Positions 45,049 to 56,598 are shown, numbered from the stretch's first letter. The stretch is DNA of 64,000 nt from Cladophialophora immunda (GCF_000835495.1 NW_015622546.1:1738883-1802882), one strand, 5' to 3'. Numbers and translations: made by a program. The notes: a model not told the origin generated them from the letters alone.

Positions 45049-47257
45049 ATGTCGCACCCAAATGAGCCGCCCGAGAGTCGAAAGCCATGCGATGAGATTG
45101 ATGGTGATTCCCAGTGCCGACCCGCTCAAAACAGCGCCCACGATGATTCACCTTTCGATTGGGAATGCCCCATCATCCACCGTGTCTTCTGTGATCACCC
45201 CGCCGTCGATGGCGAAGACCACAGCGAGCACCTAGATTCTGCAGACTTCCTCGATCCCCCTCGGCTTTATACAAATGATCATCGGGCCTCAGCTTTACGC
45301 GGCAAGCACCAACTTCCCAAGAGGCAACAGCCCGAAGTAAATAGCCCGATTTTGATAGTCAGAGGCTACGACTGCCCAGATTACCACAAAACTATTAGAG
45401 GATCTTTCGGCGCTGTTCCTCCGAGCCTAGAGTCCCGTCTCTCGAGCAGAGTCAGACCCTACGCTTGCGCCCTCGTAGACCATGGGCCCCTCGCGAAACC
45501 GACCACGGAAGAGATGCTTATTTCGAAGGGATTGTCAAATGCGCTGCAGGAATACACAAAGACGTGCGACCCACCAATGGGCACTTGGGACCCTAAGCAA
45601 GATCTCTATGCACCCTACGACTACTTTTACCATTTCCGCCGCGAACTACGCACCCGATGTGCTCCTAGCTTGCCCCAACCAGAACATCGACAGCTTCTTC
45701 TACTTCTCAACTGCATTGACAAGATCCAAGGCAGCAGTTTCGACCAAATCGACCAGGATTTCGCAGGGGGCAAGGTCCGGCGGGAAACTTTCAGCAAGCT
45801 CTTCGCTCCTAACGAGCTCATTGTGAATATCCACGAAGATCACTCGCGGGCTTACATTGCAGATACTGTCGAGATGAACTCAAAGGACGAAATCACCCTG
45901 GAATGTTGGACTTGGATCTTCGACGGCAGCTTCAAGAAGCACAACTCCACCATAACCGTCCCATGGCCATCAACGAAACCGGAAGAGGTGGAGATAAACA
46001 GCCTCTCCACTTTCCCACTACGACTAGACAAGACAGGTCTTCGGGAGAGACTTGTAAAACGGGGTCGAAAATTCTGGAGCTGTCGAAACAGAAGGCTCGT
46101 GAGCTACAAGGCGCCCATCCCGACCATCTTTGAGCTACAAGTCACAAACCCCAAATATATGGTGGACTACAATACATACCGGCAGATTCACCCCTCCCAA
46201 TTTAAAGATCCTCCAGCAAACGAGAGAGAGATGTCAGAGCAGGGTGTAGTAATGGACGTAGAAGAGCCTCCCGACGACACTTTCTCCATTCTTTTGCCCG
46301 ACACAATTGTTGGATACGCCTTCCACGACAAGAAATGGAGAAGCCTCTACGTTGAATACGTCGAAGAGGTGGTTTGGAACGAGGAAGCCTTCAGTCGCCT
46401 CGTCCTGAAGTCGCATAAAAAGGATACCATCAAAGCCCTCGTGAGCATTCACCTGACCACTGTGAAGAATGTGGACTTCGTGGAGAACAAGGGAAACGGC
46501 CTGATCATGCTTCTCCATGGGTCTCCCGGTACGGGCAAGACCTTGACAGCAGAGTCGGTGGCCGAAGTTGCCAAGAAGCCCTTGTACCGAGTAACTTGTG
46601 GCGATGTTGGGACGTCTGCCGAGCTGGTGGAAAAGTATCTCGAATCAGTCCTGCTCTTGGGTAGCATCTGGGAATGCGTCGTGCTTCTTGACGAGGCTGA
46701 CGTGTTTCTGGAGGAGAGGCAAGTCACAGACCTTGCCCGCAATGCTTTGGTGTCGGTGTTTTTGCGTGTCTTGGAGGTAATCTGACGTCCCCAACTCTTC
46801 TCGCACACATGGACGCTGACCAGAGTAGTACTACGACGGCATCTTGATCCTTACGACCAACCGCGTCGGCACATTCGACGAAGCTTTCAAGTCCCGTGTC
46901 CAGCTCGCCATACACTACCCGGCCCTGAATAGCGAGGACCGCTTCGAGATCTGGTGTAACTTCATCGACACCCTGAAAGAGAAGAAAGTGTCGATGCTCT
47001 ACGAGGAGCTCAAGCGCAAAGCCTTGGTCATGTCACGGCGCCGCTTCAACGGCCGGCAGATCCGCAACTGTCTCTGGACGGCGACCCAAGTGGCGAAGTA
47101 CAGGAACGAGCCGTTGGGGTACAGCCATGTTGAGCAGGTTATGGATATATCACAAGAGTTTGAAGATTACTTGGAAAAGGCTCGTGGGCATACGGACGAA
47201 GAGAACGCCCAAGCTCAGGGGGTCAGGGCTTTTGACTCGGAAGTCAACGGCGATTGA
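45049..47257 (+). CDS. AAA+ ATPase of the fungal DUF7025-type family
   Basis: Two exons, 45049-46776 and 46829-47257, with a 52-base intron that splits RVLE from YYDGILILTTNRV, giving 718 residues. One AAA module lies at about 485-640: Walker A GSPGTGKT (491-498), a substrate loop region (CGDVGTSAELVEKYLESVL), Walker B VVLLDEADVFLEER, sensor 1 ILILTTNR and an arginine-containing VGTFDEAFKSRVQLAIHYP typical of this fungal family. The large N-terminal part (about 100-450) has the usual DUF7025-like features, including a middle stretch with PYDYFYHFRRELR and WTWIFDGSFKKHNSTITVPW. The family is expanded in filamentous ascomycetes; its cellular function is largely unknown. All ATPase motifs are intact. 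The start is the first in-frame ATG, but an upstream exon is possible. Confidence 0.85.
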
Positions 47258-47888
47258 GATGTAGGGGGTTCGAACAAGCCTACACTCAAAGCCATCAGCA
47301 TGTCGGACATATCATGGACATTTATGACAGCAGGTGGACAAAGATGGCCTCTCGAGGTGGATCGGACATGTAATAGCGCCGTGGCCTGGATTGTGGGAGC
47401 AGCAGGCGCTGCTACGGCTGCTGAAGAAATAGGGAGACATCTCATCAAGAACGGACTGAAGCTAGAAGCAATCACGAGGACTTGGGGACGATAGAATGAG
47501 CCTGTCCCGATGATAACATATGCCTTTTCTACGTACGGGCCACTCATTAACAATGTATCTGAAACAGTATACGTTCCCGGGATAGAAATACCCATCCACT
47601 CTGGCGATTCCCTCCTATAAGAGACACATGATATCACCACGTATGGTGATTCCAGTATTGCATGTCATCCTGGGGACTGGGTAAAACCAGGCCCTCCATA
47701 GGCGTCAAAAGAATGCCACAGCGTATAGGGTGAGATGGATAACCGGGTATTCGGGTATGGAACCCACCAGACTCCGGGAATCTGCATGATCACCAAGAAA
47801 TTCCCGAACTCGATTTCTCCTTTGCTGATACTTCACTTTGTCGACTTCATACTGAGATGTTGATTTCGTAGACGTGATATCTGGGAAG
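47258..47888. other. Intergenic, no supported gene
   Basis: 0.6 kb between two plus-strand genes. A tRNA-like GGTTCGAA word at about 47267 was examined and rejected. Promoter of the Zn2Cys6 gene. Confidence 0.5.
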
Positions 47889-49887
47889 ATGGACCTTGCA
47901 CACACCCAAGGCCCATCCCGCAAAGTCCCTGCGAAACGGGCTTCGTTAGCATGTGTGGCCTGTCGCGCTGCACATGTCAAGTGCAATGCCAAAAGACCCT
48001 GCAATCGGTGTTCCGTCGAGGGCACCGAATGCCTCTATGCCAAATCTCGACGGGGAGGGCTGAACCGGGCTGCTTTGGCGGCACGACGGAACCTGATGGC
48101 AGCCATTCCTTCTGCTCCCACGGCGGAGTCGACCACTGTGCAGGATCGGCTGGAGAAAGGAGAGGTCTCTGCCTCGTCTGAGAGTGAACAGAGAAATACA
48201 AGAACCTCTCTGCCCATGGGGGCATCGAGTGCGCAGCTTCTCGACACCTCAGGTTCGACCCTCGTCAGTCTCGCCAAAGATCCGCTCGTCGATCTCTACT
48301 ACAGGCACTTCCACCTGTTCCATCCCCTGACTATCCCTCTTCCACACCTCGAGAGATTGTTGGCGGCGGGAACCACCAAGCTGAACTTTCACCCATTGTT
48401 AGCCGTCATGCGTTTCATCGGCTCACTCTACTCTCGCTCAGTCAATTCCAACGAACTAAAAGCTGCTGCCGCCAATGCCATCCTCGAAGAGTCGTCGCAG
48501 GCCCTACCAAGCCCCGTTATGGCACAATGTTATCTCCTGCAGTCTATCTCCCTTCATTGGTGCGATGAGTTGGAGCGGGCACAAGAGACGATGGACGCGG
48601 CAATCCGGATCGCGCTTCAGCTTTCCATGAACCAGGCCGATTTCGCAGTGAACCACAGCGAGGGTGACCCCGTCATCGAAGAGAGCTGGAGGAGGACGTG
48701 GTGGCAGATCTACATCATAGACGCCCACTACGCAGCCATCCGGCACGCAATGACCTTCCCGACCAACGAGGTGGACATTACGACCGAACTGCCCTGTGAC
48801 GAGGAAGAGTACGAGTCTGGGGTGAGCTACCTTGGAATCTTCTCCCATTTCCTAATCTGAAGGCGAACACTGTACTATACGGCTCTTGCTGACACTTGGG
48901 CATGTGCCTCTCCAGAACATTCCGGCTCCAAAGACGCTTGCCGAGTTTGATTCCCGCGAATTCGCCTCGGACGACCTCGTCTTCTCATCTTTTGCTTATC
49001 TCATCGGCGCCGTCCGCGGGATCGCATCGGCAATCAGCAGATTCTTGACAGGTGTGGCCAAGACGGGCGACTCGTTGAATGTCCTCGAGGTCGTCGATGC
49101 CGCCATTGATGGGTGGTTGCTCCTGTTACCAGAATCTAAGAAGGTCCCAGTGTCTGCTAGAGGCGAGACGGACGAACACATGTTCCAAGCACATATGGCG
49201 ATTCATGCGTGAGTTCCCAACGGCCTGTCTGGGGGAGAAGAGCACTTACATCAATCTCCGCCCGCGGTTTTTGGATCTAGTAGACGCGGAACAGCTGACT
49301 TTTTCCGCTGTGTCAGGGCTTCCGTGGGACTCCACAGACCGTTGTCAGAGCTTTCCTACGATTCTCTGGAGTATCTGTCCAGCTGTTCACCCGCTCCTCC
49401 CGAAATTTCGTCTTCGCTCGAGCAATCGTTCCGGGGCATTCACACAACCCGCTGTCTCAGGTCTATAGATTGTTTAGTGCGACTTCTCGCCGTTTCTACC
49501 AAGCCCGCATACCATACGCCGTTCACGGTCTGCATGGTCTCCTCGGTTATTATCGCACACTTGTCTGCGTGCAAGCTTCTTTTATCCGGGCCGAAACTGG
49601 ATGTGGCTCGCGACCAGATTCGGATGTGCATAGGCTGTCTGCGGTCTTTTGCTGGTGTATGGCCACTGGCCAGCAGGACTCTGCACGAGATTCAGACTAT
49701 TGCAAGAGAAGTATTGGGTCTCAATCAACCGCAGCAGAGGATCGAATCAGTGGACCCAAGCGTGGCGGATGTCAGCTCCTACCAAGAGGGCACAATTGCC
49801 ACGGAGACTCTGGGCGGCTTCCTGAACTACCTTAACTTTGACGACTTGCAGCTGTCCTCGTTATCGTGGTTGCCCGCCGGCGGATAA
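47889..49887 (+). CDS. Zn2Cys6 transcription factor
   Basis: A 598-residue nuclear regulator. Three exons: 47889-48821, 48916-49208, 49317-49887 (introns 94 and 108 bases; the second has a clear CAGCTGACTTTTT branch and tract). The zinc cluster is at residues 22-48 (CVACRAAHVKCNAKRPC, NRC, C48; C-x2-C-x6-C-x5-C-x2-C-x6-C). A fungal-specific middle homology domain follows: LVDLYYRHFHLFHPLTIPLP, QCYLLQSISLHWCDELERAQ, DAAIRIALQLSMNQ and EESWRRTWWQIYIIDAHYAA. The C-terminal part ends in a short acidic/hydrophobic segment (LGGFLNYLNFDDLQLSSLSW) that could be an activation region. It sits 0.6 kb upstream of an NAD(P)-binding oxidoreductase on the same strand, the arrangement often seen for a local regulator and its target. 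Confidence 0.87.
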
Positions 49888-50515
49888 TTGCCTTGTCCAC
49901 CCCCACTGGCGAATGAACTTTTCGTTCCTCTGATGCGAATAAGGTCGCCTCCAGAAAGTCAAGGGCACGACTACCATCCGCTTGAGAATGATTGTCAATA
50001 GCAGCAATGAGGTGTCGGAAATGAAGACAACGAGCACGAGATGGTTCGGCTCGACCTTGAATTGTGCACTTCAGAACGAGATCTGTCACACACAACCCTA
50101 TACCAGTCCAATTGGGAGCGCTGTAGCCATGTATCTTTCGTTCAGACGTCGAATACTGAATATCTGCATCTGGAGCGAGTTAGTATCCACCTCTATACCC
50201 ACGAGGCTGACCAAGGCTCCGCAGCATACCAACCTGGAGACGACAAACAGATTCATCTTCCGAGTGCGCTGTGCATACCTCGATGGCAATGGAATAATGA
50301 TAAATCTAACCAGATTTTTTTTTGGGACTCGCCGGGTCCGCGTACTAGACATACGTTTTGCACAGATTGCCGAAAGCCGGGTATCCAACCTGTGATAGCC
50401 TGACTGCGCCTCAACTTTCCGCGAACACATATATACCTTCCGTGCCGGCAAACAACCAAAGCTCCGCAGCAAAAGCCACTCTTTTCATCACGGATCCAAT
50501 TCTGCATCCTCCGCG
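49888..50515. other. Intergenic, no supported gene
   Basis: 0.6 kb; 3' end of the Zn2Cys6 gene and promoter of the oxidoreductase. A T run (tttttttt near 50315) is present. No gene seen. Confidence 0.5.
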
Positions 50516-51710
50516 ATGGCTGCAAGCTTCACGCACAAAAGTACCATCAGTGTCCTTCTTCTCGGCGCCACTGGATCCCTGGGCTCTCGCATTTTGATCG
50601 CCCTGCTCGAAAGACCCTCCACCAGTGTCACTGTTGTCGTAAGGAACCGTGACAAATTGAATTCTATCCTCCCAGCCCGGCAGCGTATGTGGCGGCAGAC
50701 ACTGGGACCTGCCCCCGTATCTTTGCCTGAGTGGCAGCTCTCTATTATCGAGGGCAATGCCACCGACTCGGATCTATTGGCTCGAGTTATGCGGGAGAAG
50801 TCCATCCGGGTCCTCGTCAATGCGGCAGGCCATGCCCCTATGTTTGCGCGGGGAAGTTCTAGTTCTGCGCCTGATGGAGATAACAAGGCCTTTAGCAGCG
50901 ACAACGAGATAGCCCGCATCGTACGGGCTTCCATCGATGCGGTCGAGGAAGTCGCAAAATCAGCAGGGGCCGGAACAGCTGAAAAGAGGACACGAGGGTG
51001 GTTTATAGGAGGGATGTTGCTCTTGGATTTTCCCGACTCCAACGGGGCGAGTGCTACTCAGCAGACTCGTGAGACGGCCCAGTCTCTGGACCATTAGTAC
51101 GTTCTATGTCTTGCTCTCTGTTTCGAGCCGTCGAGGATTTTTGCTATCTGTTTCACCCCTGGGAAGATTTCCTCTAATTCGTGACAGTCTACCACTCTAT
51201 CTCCACCACCGTCCGGTGGAATCCATGCTTCGATCGTCTGAACATGTGGACTGGACGCTTGTCTGTCCCGCGAAGATGATCCCACGCTCTCAGCCGTCCA
51301 AGTCACCTCCTGTTTCAGCCACTGCCAGCGACGAAGCCACGTTTGGTACAGTACTGCAGGAACCGCTACCATACCCATCTCCAGCCCTCATTGCGAGCGC
51401 GGATGTACCTCCAAAGTGGACCGTCTGGCCCTCTCTCCGGGTGATACCCTGGGGCATCGGGCCGTTGCTGGAGATCATTGCAAACTCCGCACGGTACACG
51501 GTCACTTTCGAGGATGTGGCGGAATACATTGTCGATCGGATCGTGTATGAACACACGTTGCAACGGGAGCACGACCACGAGAGCGACCAGGCTGATGTTT
51601 CGGAGTCTGTGATTGCAAGAACTGGAGGAAGAACAGCCGAAGACACCACCGATAACAATGTCTGGATCAACAAGAAGATTGGCCTGATTGCCTCTTCCAC
51701 CAATACCTGA
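50516..51710 (+). CDS. NAD(P)-binding Rossmann-fold oxidoreductase (NmrA/SDR-like)
   Basis: A 367-residue protein from two exons, 50516-51096 and 51188-51710, with a 91-base intron ending in CGTGACAG. The N-terminal nucleotide-binding signature is VLLLGATGSLGSRILIALLE (G-x-x-G-x-x-G), followed by TVVVRNRDKL after the second strand, so NADP(H) is likely. IRVLVNAAGHAPMF is the fourth strand and active-site approach. After the intron, YLPLYLHHRPVESMLRSSE and VDWTLVCPAKM match the NAD(P)H-binding/atypical SDR family. No Tyr-x3-Lys pair typical of classical SDRs is obvious. The substrate is unknown. Short spacing and shared orientation with the preceding regulator make co-regulation plausible. Confidence 0.78.
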
Positions 51711-52847
51711 GGATAACAAGCGGAAAGGCGAGATGGGAAAAGGGGGAAAGGAGATCGGCCTAGTCTAAGCTAGATTCTAACACGCACCGGGTCCAGAATC
51801 TGTGTACCTCGAGTGTATTCGAAGCAGGGACATCGGAACCAGAAGGGAATAGGTGTCTGGGAGGAGGTTTGGGCGGGCTAAGGCCGCGGGCAAGTCGTGG
51901 AATCGGCGGTCATCATGTATACTTTTCGTCCCATGCTCGATCTCGATATCGCTACTACACAATTGCGGATGGGAAAACCCTGCCTAGCAGAGCCTGGACT
52001 GGTCTTGTCGAATACCATCCATCGGTGTCAATGTATACACACTATTGGACATTCCCACCCCATAATATATACTCACTGACGAAGGGACACCGACCACTCT
52101 GTTCTCTGTACCCCGTTCCCGGGACGCCCCTGTCTGCATAATTTTATTTTTGAGCTTGTTCTATATATTTGCCGCGCCATTTTCCTTATCTAGAACAATT
52201 GATGATGTTTCTTATTGTGTGTTCACACTTTCCGCCTTGACTTTTCGTGGGACAACGCACACGCGCCTCGCGCTACTCACCCTCGACTCACGCTGGCTGT
52301 TTGTTGACTTGCTCAGACTCGTTCTTTGGTAGGGCGTGATAGTACATAAGCTGGGAATGAGGGCCTCGGTCGCGCTTTTTCGTCGCCTGAAAGTATTCTC
52401 CATCCGGAGTGCGGACTATATAAGAGAATCCCCATGTGCAGGTGCTTTGAGGGTGGGATCAATTGGCGACAGACTTCTTCAACTGCAAGAAGATGCGGTT
52501 GCACTTTGCCGCCAGGGCGTGCTTTGCCGCAACGTGGATGGTCGTCAAGTCTTCGAGGCTTGTCACTGCGCGTTATCTCATCGGTGGCAGGCGCTGTTGA
52601 GTCGGCGCAAAGAAGCGGATCGGGGGTTGTCGCATTGGCGTGCCGAGAGTGAGCCTTGCTTCCCGTAGTCGGCCAAGTGTCGTGGTGCTCAGAAGAGTTT
52701 CGGGCAGGTAGAAGAGGTGTTTGGCTGGTCCCGTCGCCATGCTGTGCCGGGGACAAGGAGGCGCTCCTCGGCGCCCATACAGTGGCGGAATGGCCGGTGG
52801 GATAATTGGAGGTTCGTCTGATTGTTAAGGGTGGGGCGTTGTATCTC
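51711..52847. other. Intergenic between convergent genes, no supported gene
   Basis: 1.1 kb. A minus-strand frame of 199 codons (52912-52313) is open but without domain or intron logic; a TATATAAG box-like word is at about 52418. I do not support a gene. Confidence 0.45.
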
Positions 52848-53645
52848 TTAGCTTCTTGATCCTCGAAGAATGTCCAGATACAAAGTGGCCAGGTCCCAGT
52901 CCGGCGAGGCATCGCTGCTGTCTTTATCCTTCACATGAGACTTGGTGCGTCGAATCAGGGACCGAGTAGTTTCGATGCTGTAGATTGAAGGCACTCCGCT
53001 GCCGTCGGTGACCGAGTCGAGCAACCCACGTAGCAGGGTCTCGTCTTCCTTGCTCACACCCTTCGCGTTGACGTCTTTCGGAGCATCCTCTGGACCTTGA
53101 TTGCGTGCGGTGTCGACTGGTGGCTCAATGAAAGAGACCTCCACGACCATGCCTCTAAGATTGGAACCGGCTTGGTTCGGTCGAGACGGAGTCTTCAAAT
53201 CTCCGACGCGGATGGTCCACTCGCCATTCTCCAAGGACAGCGCCGTGCCGTTGTCTATGACCATGGATTGTCGATGAGCCCATTGCGGTTGGAGCTTTGT
53301 CCCGATGAGTTGCGTGAACGGGTCTGCGGAGCTCGAAGGGATGGTGACCACGGTAAATGTCGGGGATGTCGACTGGTCCGTAGCCTGAGATTTGTCCTTC
53401 GGAGTAGTTGTGGCAACGTACGTCTTAGAAGGCGTGTGTGATAGAGTCAGGATACTGACCGACTTACGCTGCGATATGTCGGAGTTGGGGAGGAGCGAAG
53501 AGGTGTCGACGAAGAGTCGGTGGTCAAGGTGGAAGGACGGGAGCGGTTCGGCCGGAAAGGAGCGCGAGATGTGAGATATGAGGGCCGACGATGGCGAGGT
53601 CTGGCCTGGCGCGATGGGGAGGATGAATACCCCTGTCAATGCCAT
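52848..53645 (-). CDS. med20: Mediator of RNA polymerase II transcription subunit 20
   Basis: Head-module subunit of Mediator, forming a heterodimer with Med18. Single exon of 265 residues. It begins MALTGVFILPIAPG, the conserved Med20 start, followed by ISRSFPAEPLPSFHLDHRLF and VD, then the TBP-like beta-sheet region: SVSILTLSHTPSKTYVAT, FTVVTIPSSSADPFTQLIG, QSMVIDNGTALSLENGEWTI and VGDLKTP, and MVVEVSFIEPP. The frame is open upstream of this ATG (to 53771) but only with a GTG and non-conserved residues, so I place the start at 53645. The family is TBP-fold related and the length is normal for fungi. It is transcribed away from the mannosidase gene, 353 bases off. Confidence 0.87.
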   Translation of the reverse strand: MALTGVFILPIAPGQTSPSSALISHISRSFPAEPLPSFHLDHRLFVDTSSLLPNSDISQRKSVSILTLSHTPSKTYVATTTPKDKSQATDQSTSPTFTVVTIPSSSADPFTQLIGTKLQPQWAHRQSMVIDNGTALSLENGEWTIRVGDLKTPSRPNQAGSNLRGMVVEVSFIEPPVDTARNQGPEDAPKDVNAKGVSKEDETLLRGLLDSVTDGSGVPSIYSIETTRSLIRRTKSHVKDKDSSDASPDWDLATLYLDILRGSRS

Positions 53646-53998
53646 GCTGGGAATAGAGGGTGCTTTGTGCTGTCGACAAAATATATATGGACATGAGCGA
53701 AGGACATTTTGTGAAACGGAGAAAAGGCGGAACACCTCCGGGGAAGGGCGCAAGATCTGCCGGCCAGGCACTTTTTAGCGAGGAAGTTTAAGCTTAAAAT
53801 CTTAACGGCACCTTAACGAAGGACCTTAATTACAATCTCGTGGGGGCCGGTTCCTCGACTCCAGGAACCCAAGGCCCCCTGAAACTCCAGATTTGGGGGC
53901 ATGTTTCTAATTGCGGATCTTAATTTCTCTCCCTCCCCGTCAGACTGCATCTCCGACCACATGGAGATCATCACTCACTGCTCTGCAATCGCGCCAAC
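53646..53998. promoter_or_regulatory. Bidirectional promoter between med20 and the GH47 mannosidase
   Basis: 353 bases between two divergent start codons. Five copies of CTTAA lie here at 53793, 53801, 53812, 53825 and 53919, four of them within 37 bases and spaced 8-13 bases apart. The strand-neutral arrangement suggests a shared control element, but no known factor is assigned. Confidence 0.5.
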
Positions 53999-55801
53999 AT
54001 GATACTGATCCGGCGACTCTGGCTGTTGCCAGCGTTCTTCCTGGCCTGTCTGGTCTATTACATCTACCTCTACCCCAGCGATCCCACCGCGGTCCCCTTC
54101 CCCCCATCGGGTCACAAGACCACCCTCCACTGGACGAAACGCCCCGAGCGATATCCTCCCGCCGGGTATCGAGAACTCCCCACAGGCCCTCTCGAGCAGA
54201 TCCCCAAGATTCAGTTTGACTTCGATGCACACCCCGAATCTGCGGCTGCTAAGACGACTCGAGAAACGAGAAGAACTGCGGTCAAAGAAGCATTCGTTCA
54301 TGCCTGGAGTGGATACAAGAAATATGCCTGGGGTCAGGATGAAGTCGCTCCGGTCAGCGGTGCATTTCGCTCGAGTTTCGGCGGATGGGGGGCCACTCTC
54401 GTCGACACGATGGACACCCTCCTCCTCATGGGTTTGAAGGATGACTTTGATCTCTGCGTCGAGCAAGTCAAGCGCATCGATTTTACTACCAACGATGTCG
54501 ACACGCTGAATGTCTTTGAAACCACGATCCGCTACCTCGGTGGTCTCCTTGCCGCATATGACCTTACGGACGGAAAGTATGGGATGCTCCTCGATAGAGC
54601 CCGGGAACTGGGCGAGATTCTCTACTCGGCCTTCGATACTCCCACCCATATGCCTATGACGCGGTGGAACTGGAAAAAAACAGCCTTGGGCGGCGAGATC
54701 GAGCCCGGTACCAACACGCTGCTCGCAGAACTTGGCAGCTTGACTGTCGAGTTCACCCGGTTGAGCCAACTCACCGGCGACTTGAAATACTTCGATGCTG
54801 TCCAACGGATCGCAGAGGAGATGGAATGGGCCCAGAACACCACCCGTATCCCTGGTCTGTGGCCTACCATTGTCAACGCCAAGGAAATATCGTGGGATTA
54901 TAACCATTTTACAATGGGCGGCATGGCCGATTCGACCTACGAGTATCTGCCGAAGCAGTACATCATGTTGGGAGGGCGAGACCAGAAATACAAGCACATG
55001 TATGAAGAGGCCATTGATACTGCAAAAAGGCACCTCTTCTTCCGCCCGTTGGTGCCAGGGGGTGAGAACATCCTTTTCAGCGGCAACGCCGCCCTGACTT
55101 CTTTGGAGACTATCCCCATCGCCAACATTGAGCCGCAGGCCCAACACCTCGCTTGCTTTGTCAGCGGTATGGTCGGCATCGGCGCCAAAATCTTCTCTCG
55201 ACCTGACGAGTTGGACGTCGCACGTCGACTAATCGACGGCTGTGTCTGGGCTTACAATGCCATGCCATCGGGCCTGATGCCCGAAACCTTCCACATGATT
55301 GCATGTCAAATTGGCACGAATGATCCACCGCCCGGAAAATGTGACTGGACGGATGATAAGTGGTATGAAGGCGTGTCTCGGAAGCATGCCGCGACCCAAG
55401 GAACCGCAAGCATGAGCGCGGTTGACCGCGGCAAAAAACTCGTCCAGCAACGTCGTCTTTTCCCGGGGTTCACAGACCATGGCGATAACAGATACATCCT
55501 CCGCCCGGAAGCCATCGAGTCTGTGTTCATCATGTACCGGATAACGGGAGACCCCGGATACCAAGATATTGCGTGGAAAATGTTCCAGTCCATCCAGAAA
55601 GCCACGAGAACACCCATTGCGCACGCGGCCATCCATGATGTGAGGCATGCAGAGCCCGGGAAAAGCGATCGGATGGAAAGCTTTTGGCTCGCCGAGACGC
55701 TGAAGTATTTTTACTTGGTGTTTAGTGAGCCGACGTTGGTGAGCTTGGATGATTGGGTCTTCAATACTGAGGCGCACCCGTTGAAGAGGCCGACTGCGTG
55801 A
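53999..55801 (+). CDS. Class I alpha-1,2-mannosidase (GH47), type II membrane protein
   Basis: Trims alpha-1,2-linked mannose from N-glycans in the ER or Golgi. Single exon, 600 residues. A type II signal anchor lies at about residues 7-27 (LWLLPAFFLACLVYYIYLY), followed by a Pro-rich stem. The GH47 barrel runs from about 90 to the end: KKYAWGQDEVAPVSG, GGWGATLVDTMDTLLLMGL, LNVFETTIRYLGGLLAAYD, the catalytic-acid regions (FETTIR, LMPETF and RPEAIES), and the Ca2+-binding Thr in FNTEAHPLKRP at the extreme C-terminus. The two conserved cysteines that form a disulfide are candidates at LACFVSG and IDGCVWAYN. All signature residues are intact. Specificity (ER Mns1-like or Golgi IA-like) cannot be settled from sequence alone. 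A 390-codon antisense frame is a by-product. Confidence 0.93.
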   Translation: MILIRRLWLLPAFFLACLVYYIYLYPSDPTAVPFPPSGHKTTLHWTKRPERYPPAGYRELPTGPLEQIPKIQFDFDAHPESAAAKTTRETRRTAVKEAFVHAWSGYKKYAWGQDEVAPVSGAFRSSFGGWGATLVDTMDTLLLMGLKDDFDLCVEQVKRIDFTTNDVDTLNVFETTIRYLGGLLAAYDLTDGKYGMLLDRARELGEILYSAFDTPTHMPMTRWNWKKTALGGEIEPGTNTLLAELGSLTVEFTRLSQLTGDLKYFDAVQRIAEEMEWAQNTTRIPGLWPTIVNAKEISWDYNHFTMGGMADSTYEYLPKQYIMLGGRDQKYKHMYEEAIDTAKRHLFFRPLVPGGENILFSGNAALTSLETIPIANIEPQAQHLACFVSGMVGIGAKIFSRPDELDVARRLIDGCVWAYNAMPSGLMPETFHMIACQIGTNDPPPGKCDWTDDKWYEGVSRKHAATQGTASMSAVDRGKKLVQQRRLFPGFTDHGDNRYILRPEAIESVFIMYRITGDPGYQDIAWKMFQSIQKATRTPIAHAAIHDVRHAEPGKSDRMESFWLAETLKYFYLVFSEPTLVSLDDWVFNTEAHPLKRPTA

Positions 55802-56567
55802 GGGCTCGTTGGTACCTCGAAGTGCTACGAGGTAATGCCTCGTTACGACCCATGGTCGACAATCGTCGAATCTCGAGCATGGATTGTGCCCCTGCCTGAG
55901 AAACGTTGGGAATGGCCTCTGGCGTCGGCAGCTCGTCGTTTGAGCCAGCTCTAGCTGCCCTCGGGTCATTAGGATACTGTCATTTCGACTCAGCACGCAT
56001 CTTCGGTCCGTCTTCAGGCTTCAGATTGGTCGGCTAAGACCAGCAGTAAGAGATCTTGGATAAATCTATACTCGGCGAGAGTGCATCAAGCCCACAATCC
56101 CCGGTGCTCGGGAGCCTGTTGCACCACAGTATTTTGGACAGAATACCGGACTCCTGCGGCGCTTCTTGAAATCAACGAGCTCCCCAACCACGATCAGGCC
56201 TGATCTGATTGACAGTTGGTCAATCTTGATCCGGTTTTGTGTGGTCGGCCGTCAAGAGAAGCTGCAAAAACCAAAGAAACTCAGACGAAGAGGCACTTTC
56301 TCCAGACCTGCAGTCGCCGTCCGGAAGGGCGACTCGATCATTTCCAGCGCCTTTTCGGGGACGGAGGACACACGTACACCCCCTTCTTTCTACATGGCTG
56401 AGGAGCGATACGAAGCCAACAAGGCACTCACTCAGTTTTCCTGTTTTCCCCTCTTGGGTTTTAGAGGACATTGGCGCTCGAAAGGGAAAAACGCTGTACA
56501 CATAATTACATAGATAGCCACGGTAGAGAAAACCAACAGTCGCCGCATTTCCTCCTTCTCCAGGAGA

Positions 56568-56598
<31 letters not shown>

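Noticed and set aside
47258..47290. GGGTTCGAAC, like a tRNA T-loop
   Set aside because: The flanking bases do not form a T-stem, and no A box or acceptor stem is found at the right distance.
53646..53771. Upstream extension of med20 by 42 codons
   Set aside because: It starts with GTG and is not conserved-looking; the ATG at 53645 gives the family start.
53975..55147. 390-codon open frame on the minus strand
   Set aside because: It lies wholly antisense to the conserved GH47 mannosidase and has no family signature; it is a by-product of codon bias.
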